Shown: positions 11,869 to 21,438, counted from the first letter of the stretch. The stretch is 39,088 nt of DNA from JACDET01 sp038253825 (GCA_038253825.1 JBBSGT010000012.1:1-39088); one strand, 5' to 3'. Made by a program: numbers and translations. The notes: a model not told the origin generated them from the sequence alone.

Positions 11869-13399
11869 ACTTTTGGAAAACCTGTTTTATCCCATTATTT
11901 AGGTCTTCTACCAGAGACGTCGCAGAGTTAGGATCATCAGTCATGGCATTAACTGCGGTTTTCAAATAGCTATTCATCATGGTATTAAAGCCCGTATCTC
12001 CATCGTGGGTATCGCTGGAAAAAAAGGTAGAAGTAGCATTATCAAGTCCTTGAACGAATGGGTACACCAATGCATTATCTGAGAGACTACTTTGCAGATC
12101 CTTTCGGGCATAGAGTTCTCCAAAAGGGCGAACCTTTGCGGTCTCTGTATAAAGCTTCTGAGCTGTATCTTTCTGCGCTAAATAATGCATAAATTCCATC
12201 GCTTCTGGGAGATGCGTACTTTTTGAAGAGACACCTTCCACCCAGTAACTCGCAATTGTCGTTTTGACACCTTGATTTGAAGGAACCGGATAGACTTTAA
12301 ATTGCAAATTGCTATTCAAGCGTTGAATAGCAAAAATATCCCACGAATAACCGAAGTACATGGCCAAATTTCCCTTACTAAATGCAAGCAATGAATTATC
12401 AAGGTTATTATTCCATACAGCATTATCCCCATGAGCAAAGCTTCCATAATATGCCAAAGCACCAGCTTCATTTTTGGGATAATCCGCTATGGTAGAGATT
12501 GTCACGCCTTGCTGAGCCATCAACAGAGAGATAATATCAGGCGCATGCATAATATTATCATACGTTCCCAAAGCTGCTCCGGATTTTTTGATTGCACCGT
12601 TCTCGTCCTTAACAGTGAGGCTCTTGGCTGCCTCATTAAATTGATCCCAGGACGTTGGCACTTGCTGACCAGCTGCATCGAAAAGCTGAGGATTAACAAA
12701 CAATTCAATCGTGTCAGCTTCCATCGGGATACCATAAATGGCACCTTTATAGGTAAGATCCTGTTGCATGACAGGATAATATGCTTTCTTAAAATCATCC
12801 GCAGAAATCACATTACTGGTAAGTGGAGCAACATTACTTCCTAGCATAGTACCCCACGAGTTGTGATAACGGAATATATCCGGCCCAGTTCCGTTTTTGA
12901 TACGTGTCGCCAATTGATCAGCATACTGTTTCGGATCCTTTGGGTCATACTTAACTTTAATATTGGGATGCGCTTTTTCAAAGTCGAGGATAAGTGGCTG
13001 CATCGTATTACTATCTTCCCATAGCCCCCACCATTCCAGGGTAACAACCTTTGCTTGTTGTCCTTTGCTCAAATTTATGACGACGGTAATGATAATGATA
13101 AGAAGAGTCAGGATACCTACACCGATAAGTATTTTTTTTACCAAACCTCCACTAAAAAAACCAACTGGCGGGGGTGGTTCTTCATAACCAGCTTCTGTAC
13201 CATCTGTTGCCAACGTCCCCGTTGATTCATCCGCTACAATGCCAGTATCGCCTTCTGTGGGAACTGCATTGGGATCTACAGGAGTTCCATCTGGGGAGGG
13301 ATCACCCTCCTGCGGAGTTTGAGCTGCAGGATCACCGGTCGCTGGTGTTGCAGCCTGAGCATCTTGCGAATTAGGATTGAAGAGAACATTTTCGTCCAT
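11840..13399 (-). CDS. Membrane-anchored extracellular solute-binding protein, family 1
   Basis: A 519-residue protein with three parts. Residues 1-85 are an acidic, Pro/Gly/Thr-rich, disordered tail with no signal peptide; residues about 90-110 form one membrane helix preceded by KK. The rest is a family 1 (maltose-type) periplasmic binding fold: VVTLEWWGLWEDSNTMQPLILDFEKAHPNIKVKYD, then GTGPDIFRYHNSW and YGIPMEADTIELFVNPQLFD, ending with the AMEFMHYLAQKDTAQKLY helix. The topology puts the tail inside and the binding domain outside. No ABC permease or ATPase gene lies in the window, so it may act with a distant transporter or as a sensor or capture protein. It is divergent from the VanW gene. 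Confidence 0.88.
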   Translation of the reverse strand: MDENVLFNPNSQDAQAATPATGDPAAQTPQEGDPSPDGTPVDPNAVPTEGDTGIVADESTGTLATDGTEAGYEEPPPPVGFFSGGLVKKILIGVGILTLLIIIITVVINLSKGQQAKVVTLEWWGLWEDSNTMQPLILDFEKAHPNIKVKYDPKDPKQYADQLATRIKNGTGPDIFRYHNSWGTMLGSNVAPLTSNVISADDFKKAYYPVMQQDLTYKGAIYGIPMEADTIELFVNPQLFDAAGQQVPTSWDQFNEAAKSLTVKDENGAIKKSGAALGTYDNIMHAPDIISLLMAQQGVTISTIADYPKNEAGALAYYGSFAHGDNAVWNNNLDNSLLAFSKGNLAMYFGYSWDIFAIQRLNSNLQFKVYPVPSNQGVKTTIASYWVEGVSSKSTHLPEAMEFMHYLAQKDTAQKLYTETAKVRPFGELYARKDLQSSLSDNALVYPFVQGLDNATSTFFSSDTHDGDTGFNTMMNSYLKTAVNAMTDDPNSATSLVEDLNNGIKQVFQKYASATTTSQ

Positions 13400-13416
13400 G
13401 GTGTGCTATTTTATAG

Positions 13417-13432
13417 TATAATACAGTATAAT
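13417..13432 (+). promoter_or_regulatory. Two tandem TATAAT boxes in the SBP/VanW divergent region
   Basis: Plus-strand TATAAT occurs at 13417-13422 and again at 13427-13432, ten bases apart, ahead of the VanW ATG at 13448. Their complements give TATACT/TATTAT-like boxes for the opposite gene. The 48-bp gap must hold both promoters. Confidence 0.5.
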
Positions 13433-13447
13433 ACCTTCACAGAGAAC

Positions 13448-14905
13448 ATGGCAATCACACCTCACTATCACAACGCTGTTAAAAGATTGAAAAAGTTACA
13501 GATTAAAAAAAAGCATCTCAAACTTTTTGGTAAAAACGTCCTCTGGTTTACTCTTGGGAGTGTCCTGGGCCTTTTCTTTTTTATTAGCTTTCTCCTGATT
13601 TATTATCAAAATTCTCATGCAAATCACGTCTATGACGGTGTTTTGGTAAATGGTGTCGACTTTGGTGGCAAAACTGCTGATGAGGTCAAAAAATATTTTG
13701 ATGACAAAAATAATATATTCCAAAAGACGACCCTAACCCTGCAATCTTCGCAAACAACAGCAACAATCTCAGCAAAAAAGATTGACTTTGGATATGATTC
13801 CGCCTTACTTGCACATCAAGCTATGACAGTCGGGAGATCAGACAACAATGAACTTTCAGATCTTAGCATTATTTTTCAAGCATACACGAGTACTATTAAT
13901 TTGCCTTCCGCATATAACTACACAGATGGAAAACTAGCCGCAGTGATTGAGCCGATCAAAAATGGGATTAATGTCGCGCCAATTGACCCCTTATTTAACA
14001 TCGCGGATGGTAAAGTGACAACTTTTCGCCTAGGTACTGACGGTCGAGCCCTGGATCAAGACGGCTTAAAAAAAACAATAATCAACCGTCTGAAATATGC
14101 CATTTCGAGTAGTAAATCACAAAATATAACAATTGCTTTACCGATAAAAACTATCCGTGCAGAGGGTGCGGAAAATGAGGCAAGTAATTTGGGTATTAAA
14201 GAAGAAGTCGCGGAAGGTACTTCGCTGTTTCGTGGTTCCAATCCTGACCGCATTTTTAATATTTCCCTCGCCGCAAACAAACTAAATGGCGTCATCATTA
14301 AACCCAATCAAGTCTTTTCTTTTGACAAAACCGTCGGAGATATTTCTGCTGAGAGTGGCTATCATCAAGCTTATGTTATTCAAAACGGAAAAACAGTATT
14401 GGGTGATGGCGGTGGCGTGTGCCAGGTTTCAACAACGCTGTTTCGTGCAGCTTTAAATGCCGGATTACCAATTGTGGAGCGGCATCAACATGCCTACCGC
14501 GTCGGTTACTATGAACAAAATTCCGGACCGGGAATTGACGCTGCGATTTACACACCAACCGTTGATTTAAAATTCAAAAATGACACCGGTCATGCGCTTC
14601 TTATTCAAACCTATTTAGATCAAAGTACTCAAAGTCTAGCGTTTGCGCTCTATGGTACCAAAGACAATCGAGAAGTCAGCATCAGTGATCCTGTCGTTTC
14701 TTCTACAACTCCTGCACCGCCAGTATTAAATCAAGATGACCCGACACTACCAAAAGGGCAGGTGAAACAAGTAGATTTTGCCGCAGATGGTGCAGAGGTT
14801 TACTTTAGCAGAACCGTTACCAAAGACGGGAAACAAACAATGTACGATAAATTTACTTCTCATTATAAACCGTGGCAAGCAGTGTACATGCACGGAACAA
14901 TGTAA
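13448..14905 (+). CDS. VanW-family membrane protein with PG-binding-like domain
   Basis: A 485-residue envelope protein. I start it at 13448 (MAITPHYHN); the upstream frame runs back through the divergent gene. A basic cytoplasmic N-terminus is followed by one membrane helix (about 31-53). Then comes an extracellular region of the putative peptidoglycan-binding PF12229 type (VYDGVLVNGVDFGGKTADE, IDPLFNIADGKVTTFRLGTDGRALD). The VanW domain follows, with its hallmark IKPNQVFSFDKTVGD and GDGGGVCQVSTTLFRAAL, and a G5-like beta tail follows a Pro-rich spacer. The family is linked to the cell wall and vancomycin-resistance loci, but its chemistry is unproven. It may be cotranscribed with the cytidylyltransferase 31 bases downstream. 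Confidence 0.92.
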   Translation: MAITPHYHNAVKRLKKLQIKKKHLKLFGKNVLWFTLGSVLGLFFFISFLLIYYQNSHANHVYDGVLVNGVDFGGKTADEVKKYFDDKNNIFQKTTLTLQSSQTTATISAKKIDFGYDSALLAHQAMTVGRSDNNELSDLSIIFQAYTSTINLPSAYNYTDGKLAAVIEPIKNGINVAPIDPLFNIADGKVTTFRLGTDGRALDQDGLKKTIINRLKYAISSSKSQNITIALPIKTIRAEGAENEASNLGIKEEVAEGTSLFRGSNPDRIFNISLAANKLNGVIIKPNQVFSFDKTVGDISAESGYHQAYVIQNGKTVLGDGGGVCQVSTTLFRAALNAGLPIVERHQHAYRVGYYEQNSGPGIDAAIYTPTVDLKFKNDTGHALLIQTYLDQSTQSLAFALYGTKDNREVSISDPVVSSTTPAPPVLNQDDPTLPKGQVKQVDFAADGAEVYFSRTVTKDGKQTMYDKFTSHYKPWQAVYMHGTM

Positions 14906-14936
14906 TAAAAATACAATGTTTCAATATCTGAAAATT

Positions 14937-15419
14937 ATGAAAAAGATTTTTGTGGCTGAAGATGCAAAAGAATTAAGCAAAGAATTGCACAAATTTGGAA
15001 AACAAATTGTCCTGGCAGGTGGTTGTTTTGATATTTTGCATATCGGGCATCTTACTTTTTTGGAATCTGCAAAGAGGCAAGGAGATACGTTAATTATTCT
15101 CTTAGAGTCTGATGAAACAATAAAAAAATCAAAAGGTGACAAGCGGCCGATTAATCTGCAGTCCGATCGAGCGAAGTTACTAGCTGCATTTTCAGCGGTA
15201 GACTATGTTATTCTACTCAATCCTCAGATGAGCAATATATCCTATGATGATCTGGTAATTGCACTCAAACCTGCTATAATCGCAACGACGCAAGGAGACT
15301 CCAATAGGCATCATAAAGAGCGTCAAGCCAAACAAATCGGTTCTCAGGTTATTGACGTTACAACACAGATTTCTGATACGTCTACAACAAAATTGGTAAA
15401 TTTGTTAAACGAATTATGA
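14937..15419 (+). CDS. Cytidylyltransferase/adenylyltransferase-like protein (RfaE domain II type)
   Basis: A 160-residue nucleotidyltransferase of the HIGH superfamily: AGGCFDILHIGHLTFLESAK carries the nucleotide-binding HIGH (35-38), and later DKRPINLQSDRAKLLAAFSAVDYVILL matches the HldE/RfaE C-terminal and glycerol-3-phosphate cytidylyltransferase group. The ending TTQISDTSTTKLVNLL contains the usual STT nucleotide-contact segment. It likely joins AMP or CMP to a sugar or polyol phosphate for envelope glycans. The start at 14937 (MKKIFV) is chosen by family alignment. A possible ATG at 14916 overlaps a TACAAT -10-like box, and longer frames run into the VanW gene. Confidence 0.85.
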   Translation: MKKIFVAEDAKELSKELHKFGKQIVLAGGCFDILHIGHLTFLESAKRQGDTLIILLESDETIKKSKGDKRPINLQSDRAKLLAAFSAVDYVILLNPQMSNISYDDLVIALKPAIIATTQGDSNRHHKERQAKQIGSQVIDVTTQISDTSTTKLVNLLNEL

Positions 15420-15463
15420 AATAACTGCTCAAACTAGATGCTAGATACTAGTCCTTAATAAGT

Positions 15464-15928
15464 ATGAGTGTCAACAAGATAATTATCATTTTTATTGTTA
15501 TTCTTCTCATCTTTTTTGGTGTGCTGTATTTTCAGTTCAGCAAGAATAACGTTCCCAAGTCAAAAGTGACTATTAATTCTCATACATTTTCTGTCAATTC
15601 TGCCACCACATCTGCACAGCAACAACAAGGACTATCGGGCATCAAATCGCTACCACAAGATCAAGGTATGCTGTTTGTTTTTGATACTACAGCTAAATAT
15701 CCTTTTTGGATGAAGGGTGTAAACTTCCCACTCGATATAATTTTTATTAGAGATACGAAAGTCGTCTCAATAGTCCAGAACGCACCTGCACCAAAAAGTG
15801 GAGAGACGGATTTCCCCACTTATCAACCCACTGCGCCGGTCAATAAGGTGTTGGAAATTAATGCGGGATTGGTCAAAAAATATGACATAAAACAAAATGA
15901 TGAAGTGACAATAAAACTCGCACAATAA
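15464..15928 (+). CDS. DUF192 membrane-anchored protein, copy 1
   Basis: A 154-residue protein with an N-terminal membrane helix (residues about 5-24) and an external DUF192 domain. The core motifs are QGLSGIKSLPQDQGMLFVF, PFWMKGVNFPLDIIFI and VLEINAGLVKKYDIK, typical of this small beta-barrel family of unproven function. The copy at 15986 has the same layout, so the pair arose by tandem duplication. Compared with copy 2 it has SGI in place of the common GQR turn after QGL/KGL. The start is the first ATG after the previous gene. No clear ribosome-binding site is visible. Confidence 0.88.
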   Translation: MSVNKIIIIFIVILLIFFGVLYFQFSKNNVPKSKVTINSHTFSVNSATTSAQQQQGLSGIKSLPQDQGMLFVFDTTAKYPFWMKGVNFPLDIIFIRDTKVVSIVQNAPAPKSGETDFPTYQPTAPVNKVLEINAGLVKKYDIKQNDEVTIKLAQ

Positions 15929-15985
15929 TGGGATGTATTCTTGCCAAGCGTAGAGTACTCTGCTAGAGTAAAATAAGCAGTATTC

Positions 15986-16447
15986 ATGAAGTATACAAAA
16001 GTTATCTACGCCGCTTGTATCATTCTTGTTGTTTACCTCGGTTTACTCTATCTTCACTCACAGAAACTAAAGCAACCAACCAAAACCGTCACAATAAACC
16101 ATCATACTTTCTCCGTCATACTTGCCAAAACGTCACAAGAACAAGCAAAAGGTCTCGGACAACGAGCATCATTACCACCAGATCAAGGGATGTTGTTCCC
16201 TTTTGGAAAAGCCGATATGCTTCATTTTTGGATGAAGGACATGGAATTTCCGATTGATATCATTTTTATACGAGGTAACACCATCGTCTCAATCGCGCCA
16301 AATGCACCAGTACGCAAAGTACCAGAGAGTAAACTTCCAATATATTCCTCCGCACAACCAAGTGATAGCGTATTGGAAATCAATGCCGGATTATCTGAAA
16401 AATACAATTTTAAAGCAGGAGATACTGTCACGATACCCCCCCAATGA
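15986..16447 (+). CDS. DUF192 membrane-anchored protein, copy 2
   Basis: A 153-residue paralogue of the gene just upstream: membrane helix (about 5-24), then TVTINHHTFSVILAKTSQEQ, AKGLGQRASLPPDQGMLFPF, HFWMKDMEFPIDIIFI and SVLEINAGLSEKYNFK. It keeps the canonical family GLGQR turn. A TAAAAT (15969-15974) 11 bases above the ATG suggests its own promoter. It is convergent with the type III mod gene. The function of the family is not established; export and anchoring are clear from the sequence. Confidence 0.88.
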   Translation: MKYTKVIYAACIILVVYLGLLYLHSQKLKQPTKTVTINHHTFSVILAKTSQEQAKGLGQRASLPPDQGMLFPFGKADMLHFWMKDMEFPIDIIFIRGNTIVSIAPNAPVRKVPESKLPIYSSAQPSDSVLEINAGLSEKYNFKAGDTVTIPPQ

Positions 16448-16496
16448 TATCTAGAGACCTGTGCGTGTATGTGAACAAGGGGAGGAATAAAGATTG

Positions 16497-18509
16497 TTAT
16501 ACATGAAGTAACGTTTCATCTCCGGCAATATTTCTGACTTTGAGCCGTAGGAGTTTTTTATCCGTGACAATTTTGCCATCCCAGAATTCTTTTGTCTTTT
16601 TTCCATTGTGGATGACGTAGCCTCTTTTATCAATTTTTATTTCTTCATCAGAGTTCCATGGGCCGTCTTTATTGGTGCAATCGACACTGATGTATTCGAT
16701 AAATTCCAGTCCCTCGTCACTTATTTCGATTTTTGCTTGCAGATCTTCTTTCTCATCTAGGAGCGCTTTTTGTTTTGATTGTTTCTTGGCATTGTATTCA
16801 TCAATTTTTCGCATCAAATTGTCTGAGATAAATCGATCAAAGGTGATTTCATAAGTTCCATTTTTTTCAGCTAATGAATACTGGACAATGTCTGGATAGA
16901 CGAGTAAGTCAGTTAGTTCTTTGAGATCTTTGAAGACAAATTCGATCTTCTTGCCTTCGTTATCTCGTAGGTCGAAATCCGCGATCATCTTATCAATTTC
17001 CTTCTCTTCAATTTTATCCACACTGCAAATGACGACTTTACTGACTGTCTCTAGCTTGGCTGTCTCATCGAGAATTTTGGTAAAGAGTGCTGCATTGAGG
17101 ATTGCTTGGCTTTTATCCAGCAGATTTGGCACCCAGCATGGACATACTTTTCCATCTTCTGTAATCGCTCCAAACCAGAATTTTCCAAAGTCGTGTCGAG
17201 TAGATAAGCCAGGAATTACTGTAGCCAATTTCTCCATCGTCTGTTCAGGATTGCGAAAGAGATCAATCCCATCTTTGATTTTGAGCACATCAAACTTTGC
17301 TCCAGCTTCGTCTAAACGATCACGCATAGTTTGAATACTATTAACGCCAACATCAGCGGTAATAAATTTCCTACCAAGTTTTTGTGCGACTAAAGCTGTA
17401 GCACCGCTACCGCCAAAAAAATCAGCAACAAGCATATCTTTATTAGATATTGCATTAATTATACGTTCCAGTAAAGCTTCAGGTTTTTGAGTGGGATAGG
17501 AGCTTCGCTCGATAGCTTGAGAATTAGTGGGATAAATATCAGTCCAAATAGTTTGTAATTGTAGACCTTTAACTTCATCTAAATATTTTTTAACTCTAAT
17601 TCCTCCGTTTTTGGTAAAATGCAATCTATTTTGCTCGTCTAACTTTTTCATAGTTTCTTTAGGACATCTCCAATATCCATTTATTCCTTTGTATTCATAG
17701 GTATATCCTCCTCCTGATAAACCTTTAGCGGTCAAAGGGCCATCAGTCCATTTTCGACCCTCAGGATCACTATGACTAAAACGTTCAAGATATTCTTCAG
17801 AATAATCCTGATAAAGAGGATTCCATATACTATCTTGGGACTTTGTGTAAAAGAGAATATTGTCATGATTGATACCGATTTTGTTTGCATCACTATGGGC
17901 ACTTGTTCGTTTCCATATAATCTCGCTTACAAAATTTTCATCTCCGAAAATTTCATCCATAAGCACCTTTACATAGTGGCCTATATGCCAATCAAGGTGT
18001 ACACATATGCTAGCATTTTCATTCATAATTGCTTTTATAGCTAATAATCGTTCATACATCCAATTAAGATAATCTTCTTTTTGCCAGATATCTCCATACA
18101 TTGTTTCTTCAATCGATTGAAGATATTCATTATCTAACTCAATACCTTCTTGTGCTCTCTCATTCTTAAGTTCTTCCTCTACATTTTCAAGCTTGGCAAC
18201 CAATTTAGGATTTTTGCGGATATAAATCTTTTTTGCGTAATTGGCACCGCTAGCAAATGGGGGATCGATATAGACGAGGTCAACTTTTATATCTTTTTCT
18301 TTTAAATATGCACACGCATTGAGGCAGTCTCCGTGAATAACGAGATTATCTCCGCCACCATTTACTCTCTCGACCAGTTCCGTCTCATAATAAGGTAAAC
18401 CCTTTATCACAAAATCCTTTGTTGTTAATTGCGAATGATATCTGAGAAATGGTAAGACTGCTTGTCCTCTGAGTGGCTCGGTTGTATAAGGGATATATTT
18501 TATTGCCAT
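16497..18509 (-). CDS. mod: Type III restriction-modification methyltransferase (Mod)
   Basis: Adenine-N6 or cytosine-N4 DNA methyltransferase of the beta class, 670 residues. The catalytic motif DPPF (82-85, in DLVYIDPPFASGANY) comes before the S-adenosylmethionine motif ADFFGGSGATAL (362-373), with the YPTQKP motif (338-343) just ahead of it, the Mod order. The variable region between them (about 200-335) should include target recognition, and a long C-terminal region probably contacts Res. It lies three bases after the res gene on the same strand, so they form one operon. Recognition sequence cannot be predicted. Mod enzymes methylate one strand and also work with Res during cleavage. Confidence 0.93.
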   Translation of the reverse strand: MAIKYIPYTTEPLRGQAVLPFLRYHSQLTTKDFVIKGLPYYETELVERVNGGGDNLVIHGDCLNACAYLKEKDIKVDLVYIDPPFASGANYAKKIYIRKNPKLVAKLENVEEELKNERAQEGIELDNEYLQSIEETMYGDIWQKEDYLNWMYERLLAIKAIMNENASICVHLDWHIGHYVKVLMDEIFGDENFVSEIIWKRTSAHSDANKIGINHDNILFYTKSQDSIWNPLYQDYSEEYLERFSHSDPEGRKWTDGPLTAKGLSGGGYTYEYKGINGYWRCPKETMKKLDEQNRLHFTKNGGIRVKKYLDEVKGLQLQTIWTDIYPTNSQAIERSSYPTQKPEALLERIINAISNKDMLVADFFGGSGATALVAQKLGRKFITADVGVNSIQTMRDRLDEAGAKFDVLKIKDGIDLFRNPEQTMEKLATVIPGLSTRHDFGKFWFGAITEDGKVCPCWVPNLLDKSQAILNAALFTKILDETAKLETVSKVVICSVDKIEEKEIDKMIADFDLRDNEGKKIEFVFKDLKELTDLLVYPDIVQYSLAEKNGTYEITFDRFISDNLMRKIDEYNAKKQSKQKALLDEKEDLQAKIEISDEGLEFIEYISVDCTNKDGPWNSDEEIKIDKRGYVIHNGKKTKEFWDGKIVTDKKLLRLKVRNIAGDETLLHV

Positions 18510-18512
18510 AAT

Positions 18513-21365
18513 TTATAGAAAATACTCTTGCATTTTATCATGGATCTGCTCTACTTGATAGGTAAAATCCTTGCCATCTTCCAAGTAAAGAAAACCAAAT
18601 CTATCTGGGTTTATCTCGACGAATTTGCCCTGCATAAAGTTTCGGATATCGCTAAAATCATGAGCAAGATGTGCGCCTTTTGTCTCAATAATAAGCGTCT
18701 TAACGATTTCATTTTTCTTATTACGCTTAATGATTAAGAAATCAGGCGTATATTTGTTTTGAATAAGCTTCCATGAGTTACCAATCTTTTTGTAAATTTT
18801 AATCTTAAACTCTGATAGGAATCTATCGCCATTAAAGTATACTTCAAGATCTTGTTCCTGGAATGCTTTCAGTTGGAAAATTTTCTCCAACACTTCACGC
18901 TCAAAACCACTTAAGGTAAAGTCATAGGGAATATAGTGAAAGGATTTGTCTTTGTTCTTAATGGGAAGTTTGGACCTTTGCATTTTCTGTATTTGCTCTT
19001 CTAAGTTATTGACAAGCGCCTGATCTCCACTCAGCAATTGTTTTGTTTCCTCAAGTTTCTTGATTTTTTCATCCTCATCAACTGTTAACGTATCAGGATC
19101 GATATGCTGCTTATCATACTCGCTGATTTTGTTAATAAAGTCTCTATTCTCTGGATACGTCTTTGCAGTCTCGCTCAATGTATTTTTATTGATATCACTT
19201 ATCAACCATTCAACAGTACGACTATCGATTTTTTCCTTAGCGGTCACGGAGGAAGTTGGGATAAATGACTGATGGATTGCTGAGAGAATCAGTGATAAAT
19301 CAAATCCATCAATAAATTTGCCAAAATGAGTAAAGACACGATACACTCTTTCCAAAAGTTCAGTATACTCTTTGATGTCAGATGCTGTTAGTGCCCCAAA
19401 TGAAGAACGAAGTATTGCCGTGTTGAATTGAGCAAAGCTAAACGGTGTTGGGTAAAATTTGAGTGATTCAATTGATGTGTGGGATTCGTCTCTGACTTCA
19501 AAATCAGTCCGGGTTGTGGTAATTTGTGGTTTATAAAAAGGTTGCTCTTTTCTTTTAAGGGTTTCAATAAATGTTTGTAATAATTCATGCGTGTTCACAG
19601 TCATTTGTTCAGTAATGCACTGATACTCGACCATAAATTGTTTATAGGTTATCGGAGGTAACTTGAGATGTTCTCTTCGATCAAATCGCAATAATCTTTG
19701 CGTATCTTCCTTTCCTTCCTCAAACTCTTTAATGGTAATGTTGTGAGAATCTTTGAGTTCTTTCTCAAGATGCTTATAATTATCATGATTGAGATAAATA
19801 AGTCCTTTTTCTTTTTGTGCATCATCAACTTCTCTCAGACAGCGACAAGATGTTTGGAGTACCATATTTTTGGGACTATCACCTTCTCCTGAGAGCACAA
19901 CACCGGCAAGCGATTGACAATCCCATCCTTCTTTGCCAATTTGGCAGAGGAGAATAATTCTCTTTTTTGAATAAGGTGTATCTAATTTGTTAAATTCTAC
20001 TTCTGCCTCTTTCTCGAGTGTATATTTTTTGCCGGATTTTGATTTAACATTGGAACCATAATATTTAAGAATCTCCGTATTATCTAATCCTTTCTCATGA
20101 TAAAACTTAGTTACGATTGGTAAAACTTTCTCTTCAAGTCTTTCGATATCAGCACAATAGATTGCCAGCTTTGGTTTACGGCCATCTTTATATTCACCTT
20201 GATAATATCTTTCATAAAAATCCTCAAGACTTGCTCTGACAATCGTATCAGTATCACTGGTGAAACTTTTGATTACAGGTTGTTTGAGGAAGTTTCGCAC
20301 CCCATTTTTAAGGTCATAGTGATAGACAGTATTTGGAATTTGATCAAGTGTTATCGTAATATTCTCAATCTTAATTTTACGGGTGTAATATGGGGTCCCT
20401 GTGAAGCCAATGATGCTAACCGCTGTTTTTGTGAAATGTTTATCAATAACGAGCCTTAACTTATTCTCTTCTTTTTGGTTGTGATGCACTTCATCCATAA
20501 GAATGGTCAATGAAGGAACTTTTCCAAGGAGATGGCGTAGTTCGTTTGCTTGTTTGCTTTTTTCGTCATCATTCTGTTCAAAGAGCGTTCCTTTATATGG
20601 ATCTTCAATAATTCTATCCAAAATAACTTTTTCAGCATTTGTTACGAAGACATAACCGCTGGGATCTAATTCTTTGAGACAATCCTGTACTTTCCGTGCA
20701 TTTGGATTCTCTATACGATTACTTTTCTTTTCTGTTTTATTAACGTCAAGAACTACGAACTTTAATTGCTTTCTTATTTGTTCGGTAATATCCTGGGGAA
20801 GAATCCATGTGGGATCAAAATGTTCTATCGTACGAAGACTTGGAATTACTGAGCTTTTTAGTCCGCTTGGAGCAAAGATGAGAAAATTTTTTGCGAAGCG
20901 TTTATCGTTTGACGTAAGATTGAAATAGAGATCAATATAGATCATTGCAGCCATGACATACGTTTTTCCAGCGCCCATTGGGAGGCTGAAAAGCCAGGTG
21001 GCAATGTTATCGTAACCTCCAACCATGTCAAGAAAGAATTTTTTAAGCTCTTCCTCTTTTGCAGTTCGTGCATATCTTTTAAGACTTTCAGATTGCAGTT
21101 CATCAGCTAAATCAAGAAGAAGTGATGCAAGCGAATACTTTTCACTTCCAGGATAGTGTTGTTCAAATATATCAACCAATGGATTATTTACAGTTTCACA
21201 TTTAAGCCATAAATATACTTTTAGTGCCTCTTGCTGTGCATCACGAAGTTTATTCTCATCCTCCATATGTCGGATGATAAAACCAGCGAGAGAATTACCA
21301 TCTTCTTTCTCTTTTCTTGCCCATTCGAGAGCTGAGGTAGTTATGAAGTTTTTTATTACGTTCAT
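18513..21365 (-). CDS. res: Type III restriction enzyme, helicase-nuclease subunit (Res)
   Basis: A 950-residue SF2 translocase with a C-terminal nuclease. Walker A is LPMGAGKTYV (128-137), Walker B is the DEVH box (291-294) in ILMDEVHHNQ, motif III is GFTGTPYYTRK (320-330), and motif VI is VLQTSCRCLREV. The PD-(D/E)xK endonuclease is seen at PDFLIIKR with Asp875 and IIETKG with Glu894 and Lys896. All key residues are present, so the enzyme looks active. It is the first gene of the operon, with mod second. A minus-strand TATAAT lies 18 bases above the ATG. It should cut DNA lacking the Mod methyl mark, defending against phage or plasmid DNA. Confidence 0.93.
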   Translation of the reverse strand: MNVIKNFITTSALEWARKEKEDGNSLAGFIIRHMEDENKLRDAQQEALKVYLWLKCETVNNPLVDIFEQHYPGSEKYSLASLLLDLADELQSESLKRYARTAKEEELKKFFLDMVGGYDNIATWLFSLPMGAGKTYVMAAMIYIDLYFNLTSNDKRFAKNFLIFAPSGLKSSVIPSLRTIEHFDPTWILPQDITEQIRKQLKFVVLDVNKTEKKSNRIENPNARKVQDCLKELDPSGYVFVTNAEKVILDRIIEDPYKGTLFEQNDDEKSKQANELRHLLGKVPSLTILMDEVHHNQKEENKLRLVIDKHFTKTAVSIIGFTGTPYYTRKIKIENITITLDQIPNTVYHYDLKNGVRNFLKQPVIKSFTSDTDTIVRASLEDFYERYYQGEYKDGRKPKLAIYCADIERLEEKVLPIVTKFYHEKGLDNTEILKYYGSNVKSKSGKKYTLEKEAEVEFNKLDTPYSKKRIILLCQIGKEGWDCQSLAGVVLSGEGDSPKNMVLQTSCRCLREVDDAQKEKGLIYLNHDNYKHLEKELKDSHNITIKEFEEGKEDTQRLLRFDRREHLKLPPITYKQFMVEYQCITEQMTVNTHELLQTFIETLKRKEQPFYKPQITTTRTDFEVRDESHTSIESLKFYPTPFSFAQFNTAILRSSFGALTASDIKEYTELLERVYRVFTHFGKFIDGFDLSLILSAIHQSFIPTSSVTAKEKIDSRTVEWLISDINKNTLSETAKTYPENRDFINKISEYDKQHIDPDTLTVDEDEKIKKLEETKQLLSGDQALVNNLEEQIQKMQRSKLPIKNKDKSFHYIPYDFTLSGFEREVLEKIFQLKAFQEQDLEVYFNGDRFLSEFKIKIYKKIGNSWKLIQNKYTPDFLIIKRNKKNEIVKTLIIETKGAHLAHDFSDIRNFMQGKFVEINPDRFGFLYLEDGKDFTYQVEQIHDKMQEYFL

Positions 21366-21438
21366 TTAAAGTGCTATGCAACTTATTATACGCTTTTTGA
21401 GTATAAATAGGGAGAGGCTGTATAAAATTATTTAATGA

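Noticed and set aside
13319..13447. 43-codon extension of the VanW gene
   Set aside because: It is antisense to the solute-binding protein N-terminus and crosses both promoters.
14778..14936. Longer start of the cytidylyltransferase within the VanW gene
   Set aside because: The extension does not resemble protein, and family alignment starts at MKKIFV.
15420..15463. CTAGAT/CTAGATACTAG short repeats as an operator
   Set aside because: The sequence is short, AT-rich and imperfect, with no supporting second copy.
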